64,000 bases of DNA from Paucilactobacillus suebicus DSM 5007 = KCTC 3549 (GCF_001434475.1 NZ_AZGF01000002.1:85349-149348), one strand, 5' to 3'; positions 33,153 to 41,674 are shown, counted from the first letter of the stretch. The notes: generated from the sequence alone by a model not told the origin. Numbers and translations are program-made.

Positions 33153-33226
33153 TGCACCCAGTAGGAGTCGAACCTACAACCTTCTGATTCGTAGTCAGAC
33201 ACTCTATCCAATTGCGCTATGGGTGC
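33153..33226 (-). tRNA. tRNA-Arg (anticodon ACG)
   Basis: 74 nt, acceptor GCACCCA/TGGGTGC, anticodon loop CTACGAA (ACG, read as ICG after deamination), T-loop TTCGACT. Confidence 0.95.
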
Positions 33227-33239
33227 AAGAAATAAAAAA

Positions 33240-33311
33240 AGCGGAAGACGGGATTCGAACCCGCGACCCCCACCATGGCAAGGTGATGTTCTACCACTGA
33301 ACTACTTCCGC
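33240..33311 (-). tRNA. tRNA-Gly (anticodon GCC)
   Basis: 72 nt, acceptor GCGGAAG/CTTCCGC, anticodon loop TTGCCAT (GCC), T-loop TTCGAAT, discriminator T. First of the Gly-Arg-Pro group. Confidence 0.95.
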
Positions 33312-33324
33312 AATACTTATTAAC

Positions 33325-33383
33325 GTCGAACCGTAAAGGCTTTCGACTCAATCAATGTTACACGATCAACTACTTTGTGTCAA
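33325..33383 (-). promoter_or_regulatory. promoter and leader hairpin of the Gly-Arg-Pro tRNA group
   Basis: Minus strand TTGACA (33378-33383), 17 bases, TAACAT (33355-33360). Between the start and tRNA-Gly, GTCGAA pairs with TTCGAC (33325-33347) around an 11-base loop. Confidence 0.75.
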
Positions 33384-33495
33384 CAAAATTTGAGTAAGTA
33401 TTCATAAAAAATGAGTAGATAATCAAACATTGCTAACTTGAATATCAATCACATAATTAATCAGGAATTACGTTAATTATGATATATCTATTCAA

Positions 33496-33568
33496 TGCCG
33501 ACTAGAGGATTCGAACCTCCGACCCCCTGTTTACAAGACAGATGCTCTGCCAACTGAGCTAAGTCGGC
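33496..33568 (-). tRNA. tRNA-Thr (anticodon TGT)
   Basis: 73 nt, acceptor GCCGACT/AGTCGGC, anticodon loop TTGTAAA (TGT), T-loop TTCGAAT. Last of the Val-Leu-Thr group; a 9-base inverted repeat CATAATTAA/TTAATTATG (33452-33481) follows on the minus strand without a T-run. Confidence 0.95.
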
Positions 33569-33576
33569 ATACATAA

Positions 33577-33659
33577 TGCGGATGAAGGGACTCGAACCCC
33601 CACATCATAAAGATACTAGAACCTAAATCTAGCGCGTCTGCCAGTTCCGCCACATCCGC
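33577..33659 (-). tRNA. tRNA-Leu (anticodon TAG)
   Basis: 83 nt with the long variable arm of class II tRNA; acceptor GCGGATG/CATCCGC, anticodon loop TTTAGGT (TAG), T-loop TTCGAGT. Confidence 0.95.
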
Positions 33660-33696
33660 ATGTATACCTAATCACTAAATATTCAATTGTAGTGAA

Positions 33697-33769
33697 TGGA
33701 GGATACAGGGCTCGAACCTGTGACCCTCTGCTTGTAAGGCAGACGCTCTCCCAACTGAGCTAATCCTCC
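33697..33769 (-). tRNA. tRNA-Val (anticodon TAC)
   Basis: 73 nt, acceptor GGAGGAT/ATCCTCC, anticodon loop TTACAAG (TAC), T-loop TTCGAGC. First of the Val-Leu-Thr group. Confidence 0.95.
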
Positions 33770-33797
33770 ATAAAACATGTCTCAAAACAACTATTTA

Positions 33798-33826
33798 ACT
33801 TTATCATTTAGAAAAATAATTGTCAA
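33798..33826 (-). promoter_or_regulatory. promoter of the Val-Leu-Thr tRNA group
   Basis: Minus strand TTGACA (33821-33826), 17 bases, TAAAGT (33798-33803), 29 bases before tRNA-Val. Confidence 0.7.
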
Positions 33827-33859
33827 ACACATTTTTTGATTATTTATAAGCACAAAAGC

Positions 33860-34522
33860 TCATTCAGACATCTTCTTGTCGAGGTGTTCCACATCCATCG
33901 TAGCGCCAACCACAGATACCGTATCACCCATTGCTAAAGTGGCATGAGCACCAGGCGAGATCACTACCTTAGTATCGTGTTTAATGGCCACCACCGTTAA
34001 TCCAAAATGCCGGCGGAAATCTAATTCTGCCAAGGTTTTGCCACTAAAATGTTCATTCTCAACCTGAAGCTCAGCAAGCGTGTACTCATCACTAATCGAT
34101 AAGTAGTTTAAAATATTATGACTCAACAATCGTCTTGCCACTCTTACACCCATATCACGCTCAGGGAAAACAATTTGATCTGCTCCAATTTTACTAAGTG
34201 CCCGCCCGTGCATTGCAGTTTCCGCCTTTGCAATGACATGTTTAGCACCTAATTCTTTAACAATCAACGTTGCCAGCATACTTGCTTGAATATTCTGACC
34301 AACCGCAACAATCACGTGATCAAAGTTGCCTAAATCAAGTTCCCGCATTGCTTCTTCGTCTTGTGCGTCAGCAACAACCGCCTGCGTGACAACTTCCTTA
34401 TAACTTTCAATCAGTTCTTCATCATTATCAATTGCTAACACATCTTGACCTGAAGCTGTCAAGGATTGACATAGACTCAATCCAAAACGGCCGAGTCCAA
34501 TCACTGCAAATGACTGTTTCAT
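33860..34522 (-). CDS. ktrA: Ktr potassium uptake, cytosolic RCK subunit (KtrA/KtrC type)
   Basis: 220 residues. N-terminal RCK Rossmann fold with GLGRFGLSL (residues 8-16) and acidic IDNDEE, then a C-terminal RCK/TrkA-C domain (from about residue 140). The octameric ring binds ATP/ADP and, in Gram-positives, c-di-AMP, to gate the membrane partner. It is 20 bases after the ktrB-type gene. Whether this corresponds to the A or C paralogue of B. subtilis cannot be told here. Confidence 0.92.
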   Translation of the reverse strand: MKQSFAVIGLGRFGLSLCQSLTASGQDVLAIDNDEELIESYKEVVTQAVVADAQDEEAMRELDLGNFDHVIVAVGQNIQASMLATLIVKELGAKHVIAKAETAMHGRALSKIGADQIVFPERDMGVRVARRLLSHNILNYLSISDEYTLAELQVENEHFSGKTLAELDFRRHFGLTVVAIKHDTKVVISPGAHATLAMGDTVSVVGATMDVEHLDKKMSE

Positions 34523-34542
34523 TAGACTTCCTCCTCTGATAA

Positions 34543-35886
34543 TTAACCGATCATGACACTCTCTTCTACATAACGATAATGTTTTTTATTACGGTCAGCA
34601 TTTAGAATTGTATACATGACTGTGAACAGACCAACACGGCCAATAAACATAAGAGCCATAATAATCACTTTACCAGGTATCGTTAAATCAGAAGTAAGGC
34701 CCATTGTCATACCGGCGGTGCCAAACGCCGATAGTGCCTCAAACATGATATATTCCAGTCCTTGCCCTTTAGGGATGGTCTCAAAGATTGACAATAAAAC
34801 GACAGCGATAACTACAACAATTGTACTGACAAACACAAGCATTGATGCACGGTAAATATTAGCCCTGGTGAACCGCCGATGAGCAAACTCCACGTCTTCT
34901 CTACCTCTCAATGCAGCCCAACTTTGTAGCCATAAAATACCAATAGTTGTTGTCTTAACACCACCAGCAGTTGAACCAGGCGTCCCACCAATAAACATCA
35001 ACATCATCGTAATAATAATTTCTGCCATTGAAACACTGGTATATGGCATTACTTGAAGCCCCGCTGTTCTTGGAGAAACTGCAAGTAGGAAGGTATCCAC
35101 CATTCTTGCCCAAGTATCAGCGTGTCCTGGCATCTTAGCCATCCCGTGTTCTGTAAACCAAAAAATAATGGTAGCACCCGTTGTTAGTGTTGCAGAGGTT
35201 GTTAGCGAGATTTTTGTATGAAGCGATACACGATGTCGGTGTGGCCAAAGCAGAATATCACGCCATACCAGAAAACCCAACCCACCAGCAACAATCAAAA
35301 TCGACAAGATAAAGATAACATAAGGATCGTTGCCAAAATTTTCTAAACTATTACCAAATAAATCAAAGCCAGCATTACAAAATCCCATTACTGAATGAAA
35401 AATGCTGTAATAAATACCCTTAATCCATCCGTATCGTGGTACAAGGTCAAAACTGAGTAGAACTACCCCAATCATTTGAATGGTTAAAGACAGGCCAATT
35501 ACATATCTAGTAACCGTCTTAACGTCCGCCAAACTTTCTAAGCTAAGTGATTCTTTGACAAGAGCCCTTGTGGTTAGTGTTGGTTGACGTCTTAGCATCG
35601 AAAAGAGTAACACCGTGAATGTCATGAACCCTAAGCCACCGATTTCAACTAAAACCATGATTACTAACTGACCAAACAGTGACCAATGCGCAATCGTATT
35701 GACTGTGGTCATCCCAGTTACACAAGTTGCAGAGGTAGCTGTAAACAACGCATCAATATAATGAGTTGTTACCCCAGGTCGGCTGGCGATAGGTAGTTTA
35801 AGCAAGATGCTACCGATCAAAATAATCGTCACAAATCCAATCGTCAATAATTTAGGAAGCGATAATTTATATGAATGCTTTTGCAT
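34543..35886 (-). CDS. ktrB: Ktr/Trk potassium uptake membrane subunit (KtrB/KtrD type)
   Basis: 447 residues with four M1-P-M2 repeats. Selectivity-filter loops are visible at SATCVTGMTT (first), MGFCNAGFD (second), GGTPGSTAGG (third) and SAFGTAGMTMG (fourth). I choose MQKHSYKLSLPK as the start because AGGTGAG lies seven bases upstream; the first ATG of the frame (35928) has no ribosome binding site and overlaps a palindrome. Forms a K+ uptake system with the downstream RCK subunit. Confidence 0.93.
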   Translation of the reverse strand: MQKHSYKLSLPKLLTIGFVTIILIGSILLKLPIASRPGVTTHYIDALFTATSATCVTGMTTVNTIAHWSLFGQLVIMVLVEIGGLGFMTFTVLLFSMLRRQPTLTTRALVKESLSLESLADVKTVTRYVIGLSLTIQMIGVVLLSFDLVPRYGWIKGIYYSIFHSVMGFCNAGFDLFGNSLENFGNDPYVIFILSILIVAGGLGFLVWRDILLWPHRHRVSLHTKISLTTSATLTTGATIIFWFTEHGMAKMPGHADTWARMVDTFLLAVSPRTAGLQVMPYTSVSMAEIIITMMLMFIGGTPGSTAGGVKTTTIGILWLQSWAALRGREDVEFAHRRFTRANIYRASMLVFVSTIVVVIAVVLLSIFETIPKGQGLEYIMFEALSAFGTAGMTMGLTSDLTIPGKVIIMALMFIGRVGLFTVMYTILNADRNKKHYRYVEESVMIG

Positions 35887-35911
35887 CAAAGAACTCACCT
35901 GCCCCTTAATA

Positions 35912-35929
35912 TATGTATCCGGATACATA
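35912..35929. promoter_or_regulatory. perfect 18-bp palindrome upstream of ktrB
   Basis: TATGTATCC followed by its exact complement GGATACATA, centred about 35 bases before the ktrB start. A homodimeric regulator site is the natural reading; no known consensus is matched. Confidence 0.5.
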
Positions 35930-35969
35930 CATAATCATAGAGTATTTACGCTCATAAGTCACCAATTTG

Positions 35970-36006
35970 TAAAAGAAAAAAGACCGAGAAATTAAATTTC
36001 TCAGTC
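35970..36006 (-). terminator. terminator after the deoxynucleoside kinase gene
   Basis: Minus strand GACTGAGAAATT / AATTTCTCGGTC hairpin followed by TTTTTTCTTTT. Confidence 0.9.
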
Positions 36007-36039
36007 CCTAATAGATTCGTTAACTTAGTTAGTAGCTCA

Positions 36040-36681
36040 CTAGTTAATCGACAGCGCGGATATTTTTTCATCAATCATTGACATAACTTTTTGAGCGGCT
36101 GACGGGTCCTCAACAAAATTATATTTGTCACCATCAATATTTATTTTTGGACTCTCATCATAATTATTGAACCATGTAACGTATCGTTCGTTCAATTTTT
36201 GATAGTAATCATATAAAGATGGATCACTATCGATTTGCTCATAAGTACGACCACGTTTTTTAATTCTGGCCAACATGGTATCAAATGATACATGAATGTG
36301 AACCATTAGATCCGGTGCCTTTTTATGTGGTTCATCTGGTAATTCTTCCATCATATTTTTAAGCAACGAGTTATAAATCTGAACTTCAGTCTTGGTAGCA
36401 CGACCCATATCGGCGTTCAGACCAAATAACAAGGAATCTTCAAAAATGGAACGATCCAGTACATCTGTATCATTAACAAATGCGCCTTTAATTTCATCAA
36501 GACGTTTATTTAAAAAGTAGATTTGGAGTAAAAAAGCATACTTCTTGGGATCCTTATAAAACAGTGGCAAAATTTCGTTATCATCGACAGATTCATAGAA
36601 GGCTTTACTACCCAAGTGATCTGCCAACATTTGTGTAAGACTAGTTTTACCAGCCCCAATGGTTCCAGATAATACGATCAT
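36040..36681 (-). CDS. deoxynucleoside kinase (dAK/dGK/dCK family)
   Basis: 213 residues. P-loop LSGTIGAGKTSL at residues 4-15, the DRS motif (VLDRSIFEDS) near residue 80, and the LID arginines (RIKKRGRTYEQ) near 150. Phosphorylates deoxyadenosine, deoxyguanosine or deoxycytidine in the salvage pathway; in lactobacilli such genes often come as a tandem heterodimer pair, but only one is here. The start MIVLSGT follows GGAGG by nine bases; an upstream in-frame start is rejected. Substrate preference is not decidable by eye. Confidence 0.92.
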   Translation of the reverse strand: MIVLSGTIGAGKTSLTQMLADHLGSKAFYESVDDNEILPLFYKDPKKYAFLLQIYFLNKRLDEIKGAFVNDTDVLDRSIFEDSLLFGLNADMGRATKTEVQIYNSLLKNMMEELPDEPHKKAPDLMVHIHVSFDTMLARIKKRGRTYEQIDSDPSLYDYYQKLNERYVTWFNNYDESPKINIDGDKYNFVEDPSAAQKVMSMIDEKISALSIN

Positions 36682-36784
36682 GAAATATTTCCTCCAATTA
36701 CTTAACACGATTTATAGACACGCAAACTATTGTATCATCATACGGGCAAAACTGAAATTAAGTATTAATTACAATTGTATGAGA

Positions 36785-36894
36785 GTGTCAAATAGATCGT
36801 TTAGATGCCATAATGTAAGTCCTAAATACTAATATTCCGGGTTTGAATATTTGTATTTTGGTCTTACATGGCAGGCATCTGATCTATTTGGCAC
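36785..36894. repeat. 110-bp imperfect palindrome upstream of the kinase gene
   Basis: GTGTCAAATAGATC (36785-36798) pairs with GATCTATTTGGCAC (36881-36894), followed inward by AGATGCC/GGCATCT, ATGTAAG/CTTACAT and AATATTC/GAATATT, around a short loop. Small bulges interrupt the arms. It lies between the lysP terminator and the kinase gene. Similar in size, but not in sequence, to the palindromes at 24899 and 61282. Confidence 0.8.
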
Positions 36895-36903
36895 GTTTCA
36901 ACC

Positions 36904-36935
36904 AAAAAAATAGAGCCAGGAAATCTTCCCAGCCC
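36904..36935 (-). terminator. terminator after the lysine permease gene
   Basis: Minus strand GGGCTGGGAA / TTCCTGGCTC with G-U pairs around a 3-base loop, then a T-run (seven Ts after TA). Confidence 0.8.
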
Positions 36936-36945
36936 TACATTAACT

Positions 36946-38418
36946 CTAACCCTCGTAAGATTCACTCTTAGTCTTAGGAGACAGATCAACATCTTTCAAG
37001 GGAATCAGATGAGTTCTGTAACGAATCTTATAATATGCGTATAAAATAATGAACAGTGGTACCCCGATATACGTGATACTAATTTTTTGCCAATTCCAGT
37101 GAATGAAGGCACTCGGATCTTGACCAATGATAACGACGATACACAGAACCAGTGCCATTAATGGTCCAAATGGGAACAGTGTTGCATGGTATTTTAACTC
37201 AGAAACTGCGTGTCCCTGACGAATAAATGCCCGACGGAAACGATAATGAGAAATGGCAATTCCCAACCACGCAATGAACCCGGTCATACCACTTGCATCA
37301 ATCAAAAATTCATAAACTTGAGGGCCAAATATACCAGTTAAAAACGTAAAGGCCCCAATTACAGTCGTGCCAATCAACGCATAAATTGGAATTCCGCGCA
37401 TGTTAGTAATGCCAAAAATTCTTGGTGCGTATCCTTCAAGTGATAACGAATAAAGCATTCTTGTAGATGCGTACATCCCCGAATTAGCTGATGAAATAAC
37501 AGCCGTTAAAATAACTGCATTCATGACACTTGCCGCAGCGGCTAGACCAGCGCGACGGAAGACCAACGTAAATGGGCTCATCGCAACGTCCGAAACGGAG
37601 GAACCAAGTAAATTCTTGCTGGTATAAGGTAAAATACATGCGATAACAAAAATTGCTAAAATATAGAATAATAAAATACGCCAAAATGTTGAATGAATTG
37701 CCCGTGGAATACTCTTTTCGGGAGTCTCTGACTCACCAGCAGTCACACCAATCAGCTCAGTCCCTTGGAATGAGAATCCAGCAACTAAGAACACGCCCAA
37801 AATGGAAGAAAATCCGCCAACAAATGGTGCTTTCTTATAAGTTAAGTTATGGAAACCAACTGACTGCCCGCCAAGAATACCAACAATAATGGCAACACCG
37901 GCAATTAGGAAGATAATAATCGTAATAACCTTGATAATTGCCATCCAATACTCAGCTTCACCAAATGAGCTTACCGACAGTGCGTTAATTAGAAAAATAA
38001 ATACCATTGTAATCGCACTGAAAATCCAACTTGGGACATTAGGCAACCAAAAGTTAACAACAACGCCCGCCGTTGTAATTTCAACCGCAATGGTAATTGC
38101 CCAGTTAAACCAGTAGTTCCAACCCATTGCAAATCCTAGTGCTGGATCGACAAACTTGGTCGAATACGCGGCAAATGACCCAGTCAATGGCATAAACGTT
38201 GCCATTTCACCTAAACTAGTCATTAAAAAATAGACCATAATTCCCATAACGACATAAGCGACAATGGCTCCACCAGGTCCAGCTTGAGCGATTGTTGATC
38301 CACTCGCAATTAATAGTCCGGTCCCAATTGAGCCACCAAGAGCAATCATCGATAAGTGACGGGTCTTCAGAGACCTCTTCACCGCATGATGTTCTTGTGA
38401 TTCTTCTGTTGTACTCAT
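36946..38418 (-). CDS. lysP: amino acid permease, probably lysine-specific (LysP type)
   Basis: 490 residues, APC superfamily, twelve membrane helices. The first helix has the substrate-binding GGSIGTGLLIASG, and GESETPEKSIPRAI is typical of the lysine/basic amino acid branch. The N terminus (MSTTEESQEHHAVKRSLKTRHLSMIALGG) matches LysP-like permeases. Its mRNA leader contains a lysine riboswitch with terminator, which is the strongest evidence for lysine as substrate. RBS AAGGGAG. Confidence 0.92.
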   Translation of the reverse strand: MSTTEESQEHHAVKRSLKTRHLSMIALGGSIGTGLLIASGSTIAQAGPGGAIVAYVVMGIMVYFLMTSLGEMATFMPLTGSFAAYSTKFVDPALGFAMGWNYWFNWAITIAVEITTAGVVVNFWLPNVPSWIFSAITMVFIFLINALSVSSFGEAEYWMAIIKVITIIIFLIAGVAIIVGILGGQSVGFHNLTYKKAPFVGGFSSILGVFLVAGFSFQGTELIGVTAGESETPEKSIPRAIHSTFWRILLFYILAIFVIACILPYTSKNLLGSSVSDVAMSPFTLVFRRAGLAAAASVMNAVILTAVISSANSGMYASTRMLYSLSLEGYAPRIFGITNMRGIPIYALIGTTVIGAFTFLTGIFGPQVYEFLIDASGMTGFIAWLGIAISHYRFRRAFIRQGHAVSELKYHATLFPFGPLMALVLCIVVIIGQDPSAFIHWNWQKISITYIGVPLFIILYAYYKIRYRTHLIPLKDVDLSPKTKSESYEG

Positions 38419-38465
38419 ACTTAATTCTCCCTTTGTATTAAATTATCAAAAGAGCCTCGCTTGCC

Positions 38466-38511
38466 AAATAAAAAAGGCCTCTTCGTTTGAGAACACCAAA
38501 CAAAAAGACCT
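38466..38511 (-). terminator. expression-platform terminator of the lysine riboswitch
   Basis: Minus strand AGGTCTTTTTGTTTG / CAAACGAAGAGGCCT hairpin with a 7-base loop followed by TTTTTATTT, between the aptamer and lysP. Confidence 0.85.
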
Positions 38512-38529
38512 ACAATTATGTATTAATTG

Positions 38530-38716
38530 GTCAAATCGTCGATAGCGCCCCGCAATCAAGTAATTGCGACAGTCCCTGACTTATTCAACCAGGACCCAAC
38601 GGTTTGCCAATTAAGCGACTTACCATTTCGGCACGCCACCCTTTAACAACTGCTACAGTGCTTAATCACCTAACAGTCGCGACTGATGAGACGTGCAACC
38701 TCTTCTTCCGATATGA
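38530..38716 (-). ncRNA. lysine riboswitch (L box)
   Basis: The minus strand shows the family landmarks in order: AGAGGTTGC near the 5' end, GGGTGGCGTGCCGAA in the middle, and GGACTGTC ... GGGGCGCTATC near the 3' end. Lysine binding is expected to allow the downstream terminator to form and switch lysP off. Boundaries are approximate. Confidence 0.9.
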
Positions 38717-38720
38717 GAGT

Positions 38721-38748
38721 ATTATACACCACCATCAGTAAACTACAA
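38721..38748 (-). promoter_or_regulatory. lysP / riboswitch promoter
   Basis: Minus strand TTGTAG (38743-38748), 16 bases, TATAAT (38721-38726), immediately before the aptamer. Confidence 0.8.
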
Positions 38749-38756
38749 GCTTATTT

Positions 38757-39284
38757 TCATTTTAACGGTCCGCATTGCAAATGGATTTTATCACCTTGAG
38801 TATCATCTATCACTAAATAGTCAGGCGTTTTTGTTTCAACAAAGCCAACTTTCTGCAACACTCTCAAAGAACGATGATTACGAGGGAGAACATTGGCATG
38901 CAATATATGATTACTGTTTTCTTCTAAAAAGTCGCCTACCAATACCTGACAAGTTTCAGTCATTATCCCCTGATTCCATTGATCACGTTTTAAGGCATAT
39001 CCCAATTCCCGATCATTTTCAGCAGTTGACAAATCAGGAAGATAGCATGGGTATAGTCCCACAACTCCAATCAAATGGTTGGTCTGACGCAATCTAATAA
39101 CATAAATATAATCTCTGACACTCATCATTTGAAATGCCATAGTGCGTTCTGCCTCATTAGTTGGCAGGGCTAGACCACTTTGCATTTCTAATTCACGGTC
39201 ATTAAACATCGTCATTAATTCATTAGCATCTGACATTTCAATTTTTTTAATAATTAAACGATTCGTTTCGTATTTAATTTGCAT
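38757..39284 (-). CDS. GNAT family N-acetyltransferase (RimJ/RimL-like)
   Basis: 175 residues (MQIKYETNRLIIKKIEMSDANEL), the opening typical of RimJ/RimL-type enzymes that acetylate ribosomal proteins or small amines. The acetyl-CoA site is expected around ALKRDQWNQGIMTE and the C-terminal NxRSLRVLQKVGF motif is present (NHRSLRVLQKVGF). The ATG follows GAGGT. Substrate unknown. It is divergent from the hydrolase gene with only 47 bases between. Confidence 0.85.
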   Translation of the reverse strand: MQIKYETNRLIIKKIEMSDANELMTMFNDRELEMQSGLALPTNEAERTMAFQMMSVRDYIYVIRLRQTNHLIGVVGLYPCYLPDLSTAENDRELGYALKRDQWNQGIMTETCQVLVGDFLEENSNHILHANVLPRNHRSLRVLQKVGFVETKTPDYLVIDDTQGDKIHLQCGPLK

Positions 39285-39331
39285 TATAATAGACCTCAGC
39301 AATCACAATTATTTACAGGAGGAATTTAGTT

Positions 39332-40141
39332 TTGCAGATTGTAAATCACTCTCTAAAAAACGATACTTTTCAAACATCCGCCAGTTTGACTTGCTATCTT
39401 AAAGACTTGGATCCGCGCCATGATGATCAGCAGATGCCTGCAATCATTTTTGTGCCTGGAGGCTCATTTACTCATATTCAACCTCAACAAGCGGAAAATG
39501 TGGCGTTGGCGTTTTCAGCCATGCATTATCAATGCTTTGTTTTAAATTATAGTCTAGAAAGCGATCATGAGCCACTCTTGCCATTTCCCGTTCTCGATCT
39601 TGCAAGAGCAATTCAGTTAGTGCGTTATCATGCCGAGGAATGGCACATTGACGTTGATAAAATTGTTCCAATGGGATTTTCCGTTGGTGGTCAGGTAGTC
39701 GCATTGTTCAATGATTTCTGGCATGACCAATGGTTCACCACTCAGGCCGGTGTATCTTCATTAAAAATTCAGCCAAATGCCATTATTCTTGGATATCCGG
39801 TCATTGATTTAGAGATGGGATTTCCAGACGATGAGGATAAACTACGTCGACTAGTCGGCACAAAGAACGATTTTGCTGCTCAAAAACACGTCAATAAATT
39901 TAATGCACCAACATTCACCTGGGTTACCAGTGACGATCCAATGGTACCAGTAGCAAATTCTCTGTCATATTGCACTGCGTTAGCACAACTTAATATAAAA
40001 CAAGAATTGCATATTTTCCGCCACGGCCCACACGGTATGGCCCTGGCTACAAATGAAACTGCTTGGAAACCCGATGCCGACCAGCCACATGTTGCTCACT
40101 GGACAACACTTGTGAACGAATGGTTGACAGAAACATTATAA
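39332..40141 (+). CDS. alpha/beta hydrolase (BD-FAE / xylanase-esterase-like)
   Basis: 269 residues. Oxyanion-region FVPGGSFTH near residue 42, nucleophile elbow GFSVGG (Ser near 116), acid in SDDPMVP (about 207) and catalytic His in GPHGMALA (about 233). Resembles the esterase branch annotated as acetylxylan or acyl esterases. Starts with TTG nine bases after AGGAGG. No signal peptide, so cytoplasmic. Natural substrate unknown. Confidence 0.87.
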   Translation: MQIVNHSLKNDTFQTSASLTCYLKDLDPRHDDQQMPAIIFVPGGSFTHIQPQQAENVALAFSAMHYQCFVLNYSLESDHEPLLPFPVLDLARAIQLVRYHAEEWHIDVDKIVPMGFSVGGQVVALFNDFWHDQWFTTQAGVSSLKIQPNAIILGYPVIDLEMGFPDDEDKLRRLVGTKNDFAAQKHVNKFNAPTFTWVTSDDPMVPVANSLSYCTALAQLNIKQELHIFRHGPHGMALATNETAWKPDADQPHVAHWTTLVNEWLTETL

Positions 40142-40144
40142 ATT

Positions 40145-40186
40145 AAAACGTCTGACTATCCATTATGGAATGCCAGACGTTTTTTT
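40145..40186. terminator. bidirectional terminator between hydrolase and PspC genes
   Basis: AAAACGTCTG pairs with CAGACGTTTT over a 19-base loop, with A4 and T7 on the two sides. Confidence 0.75.
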
Positions 40187-40193
40187 ATGATCT

Positions 40194-40376
40194 TTATTCT
40201 TCAGGTACCACAATCGCAGCAACAATATAAATCAGTAGGCATGGGAAAAAGCCAGTAAACATTGCAATAGCCGCATAACCAACCCTTGTTAAAGCAATAT
40301 CCCAACCAAAATACTCAGCAAATCCTGCAATCACTCCAGAGAACATCTTGTTTTGAGAACGATGCAAATGCTTCAT
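40194..40376 (-). CDS. small PspC-domain membrane protein
   Basis: 60 residues (MKHLHRSQNKMFSGVIAGFAEYFGWD), a stand-alone PspC domain with one hydrophobic segment. PspC proteins signal membrane stress in other bacteria; here no psp operon is nearby. The ATG lies eight bases after GGAGG; an earlier in-frame start is not supported. Confidence 0.85.
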   Translation of the reverse strand: MKHLHRSQNKMFSGVIAGFAEYFGWDIALTRVGYAAIAMFTGFFPCLLIYIVAAIVVPEE

Positions 40377-40455
40377 AAGTATGACCTCCAATTATTATAA
40401 TTTGTGCCTTGTTACTACCCTAAATCTATCAAGTTAGTTAAAAAAATGCAATTAA

Positions 40456-41121
40456 TTAGATATCTGAATTGGCTACAAATGACCAGCGTTTCATGATTGG
40501 CGCCAGCCAGACGTATAACCACTCACATACTTGAAGCCACGTATAGGCGAGTAGCATTGAACCAATCACGTCACTTGGATAATGTGCGTAAAGATAAACA
40601 CGCGAAATTGCTAACACTAAAATAAACAAAACAAGGACAATTTGCCAAAACAGGCGCACCCAAGCACGTTTTAGATTAGGAATCACAATAATAAACAATA
40701 TCGAGGCCACTAGGAAAAAGCCAAAAACATGACCACTGGGAAAACTGTATCCATTGTCAGCAGCCATATGTTGTGATGGACGGGCGCGTTTAACAACATC
40801 CTTAACAATTGTGGCAACTACATCGCCACTAATTAATGTCGCAATCGCCCAAATGGCGGGAATTTTAAGTTTAAAGCCCCAAAGGAAAAATGCAATGATA
40901 ATTACATAGACGATTGACATCTTGGGACTGCCAAGGAACGAAACTATCTTCATCAGCATTGTTCTAAAATCTGTTGTGGTCCCGGTAAAAAATGCCTGTA
41001 GTAAAGAATCAAATAGCTGCAATACTACTGAGTTTGAAAAGACCAAAGCAGCAATTACCAAAAAAATGACGCCGCTGACTAAAAAACGTCTTAAGCGTTC
41101 AGGTTCGCGTTCCATATACAT
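40456..41121 (-). CDS. PAP2 family membrane phosphatase
   Basis: 221 residues, about six membrane helices. The three phosphatase motifs are visible: KDVVKRARP, YSFPSGH and SRVYLYAHYPSDV. Likely acts on undecaprenyl pyrophosphate or phosphatidic acid type lipids; which one cannot be decided. RBS GGAGG before MYMEREPERL. Confidence 0.9.
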   Translation of the reverse strand: MYMEREPERLRRFLVSGVIFLVIAALVFSNSVVLQLFDSLLQAFFTGTTTDFRTMLMKIVSFLGSPKMSIVYVIIIAFFLWGFKLKIPAIWAIATLISGDVVATIVKDVVKRARPSQHMAADNGYSFPSGHVFGFFLVASILFIIVIPNLKRAWVRLFWQIVLVLFILVLAISRVYLYAHYPSDVIGSMLLAYTWLQVCEWLYVWLAPIMKRWSFVANSDI

Positions 41122-41202
41122 AAATTTCGTTCCTCCAACAATTAATTATCTTGCTTAGTATACCATATAAATGTTATCGCTCATGTTCAATCTTAAACTA
41201 TT

Positions 41203-41661
41203 TTACCGTCTCTTAAGCACTCGCAAATGGTTATATATCCCAACCTGATGATATAATTCACCCAGAGCAAATCCCATGGCAATCGCACCTGCGATCACTA
41301 CCACCTGCATAAAGTAACTCCACGCAAGATCGGGATTACCAATTGCAAAATTACGGACCATTTTGTAAGCTTGACCACCTGGCACAAATGACACCAAACT
41401 GGGAATATTAAAGATAATTACAGGCATTTTCTTGTACCGAGCAGCGTACATACTTAAAACACTAATTAATAGTGCCGCTGCCAAGTTACCAAAGGCAATA
41501 CCAATGCCAAAATTATGAGAGAGCACCCAATAAAACGCCCATGAAACACCGCCAATAAGGCCGACTGAATTAAACGCCTGGTGTGGAATATTTAAAATAA
41601 CACCGAAACAGATTGTCGCAATATATGCCATCACAAATTGAAAGATTACTGAAAGTATCAT
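41203..41661 (-). CDS. threonine/serine exporter-type protein, small subunit (YjjB/ThrE_2)
   Basis: 152 residues, about five membrane helices (ThrE C-terminal half, DUF3815). It is 13 bases after the larger half; together they correspond to one ThrE-type exporter. In E. coli the split YjjPB pair exports succinate, so the substrate may be a dicarboxylate or an amino acid. Confidence 0.85.
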   Translation of the reverse strand: MILSVIFQFVMAYIATICFGVILNIPHQAFNSVGLIGGVSWAFYWVLSHNFGIGIAFGNLAAALLISVLSMYAARYKKMPVIIFNIPSLVSFVPGGQAYKMVRNFAIGNPDLAWSYFMQVVVIAGAIAMGFALGELYHQVGIYNHLRVLKRR

Positions 41662-41674
41662 AATTATTTATCTC

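Noticed and set aside
38530..38716. T-box leader before the amino acid permease
   Set aside because: The conserved blocks GGGTGGCGTGCCGAA and GGGGCGCTATC are those of the lysine riboswitch; no T-box sequence is present.
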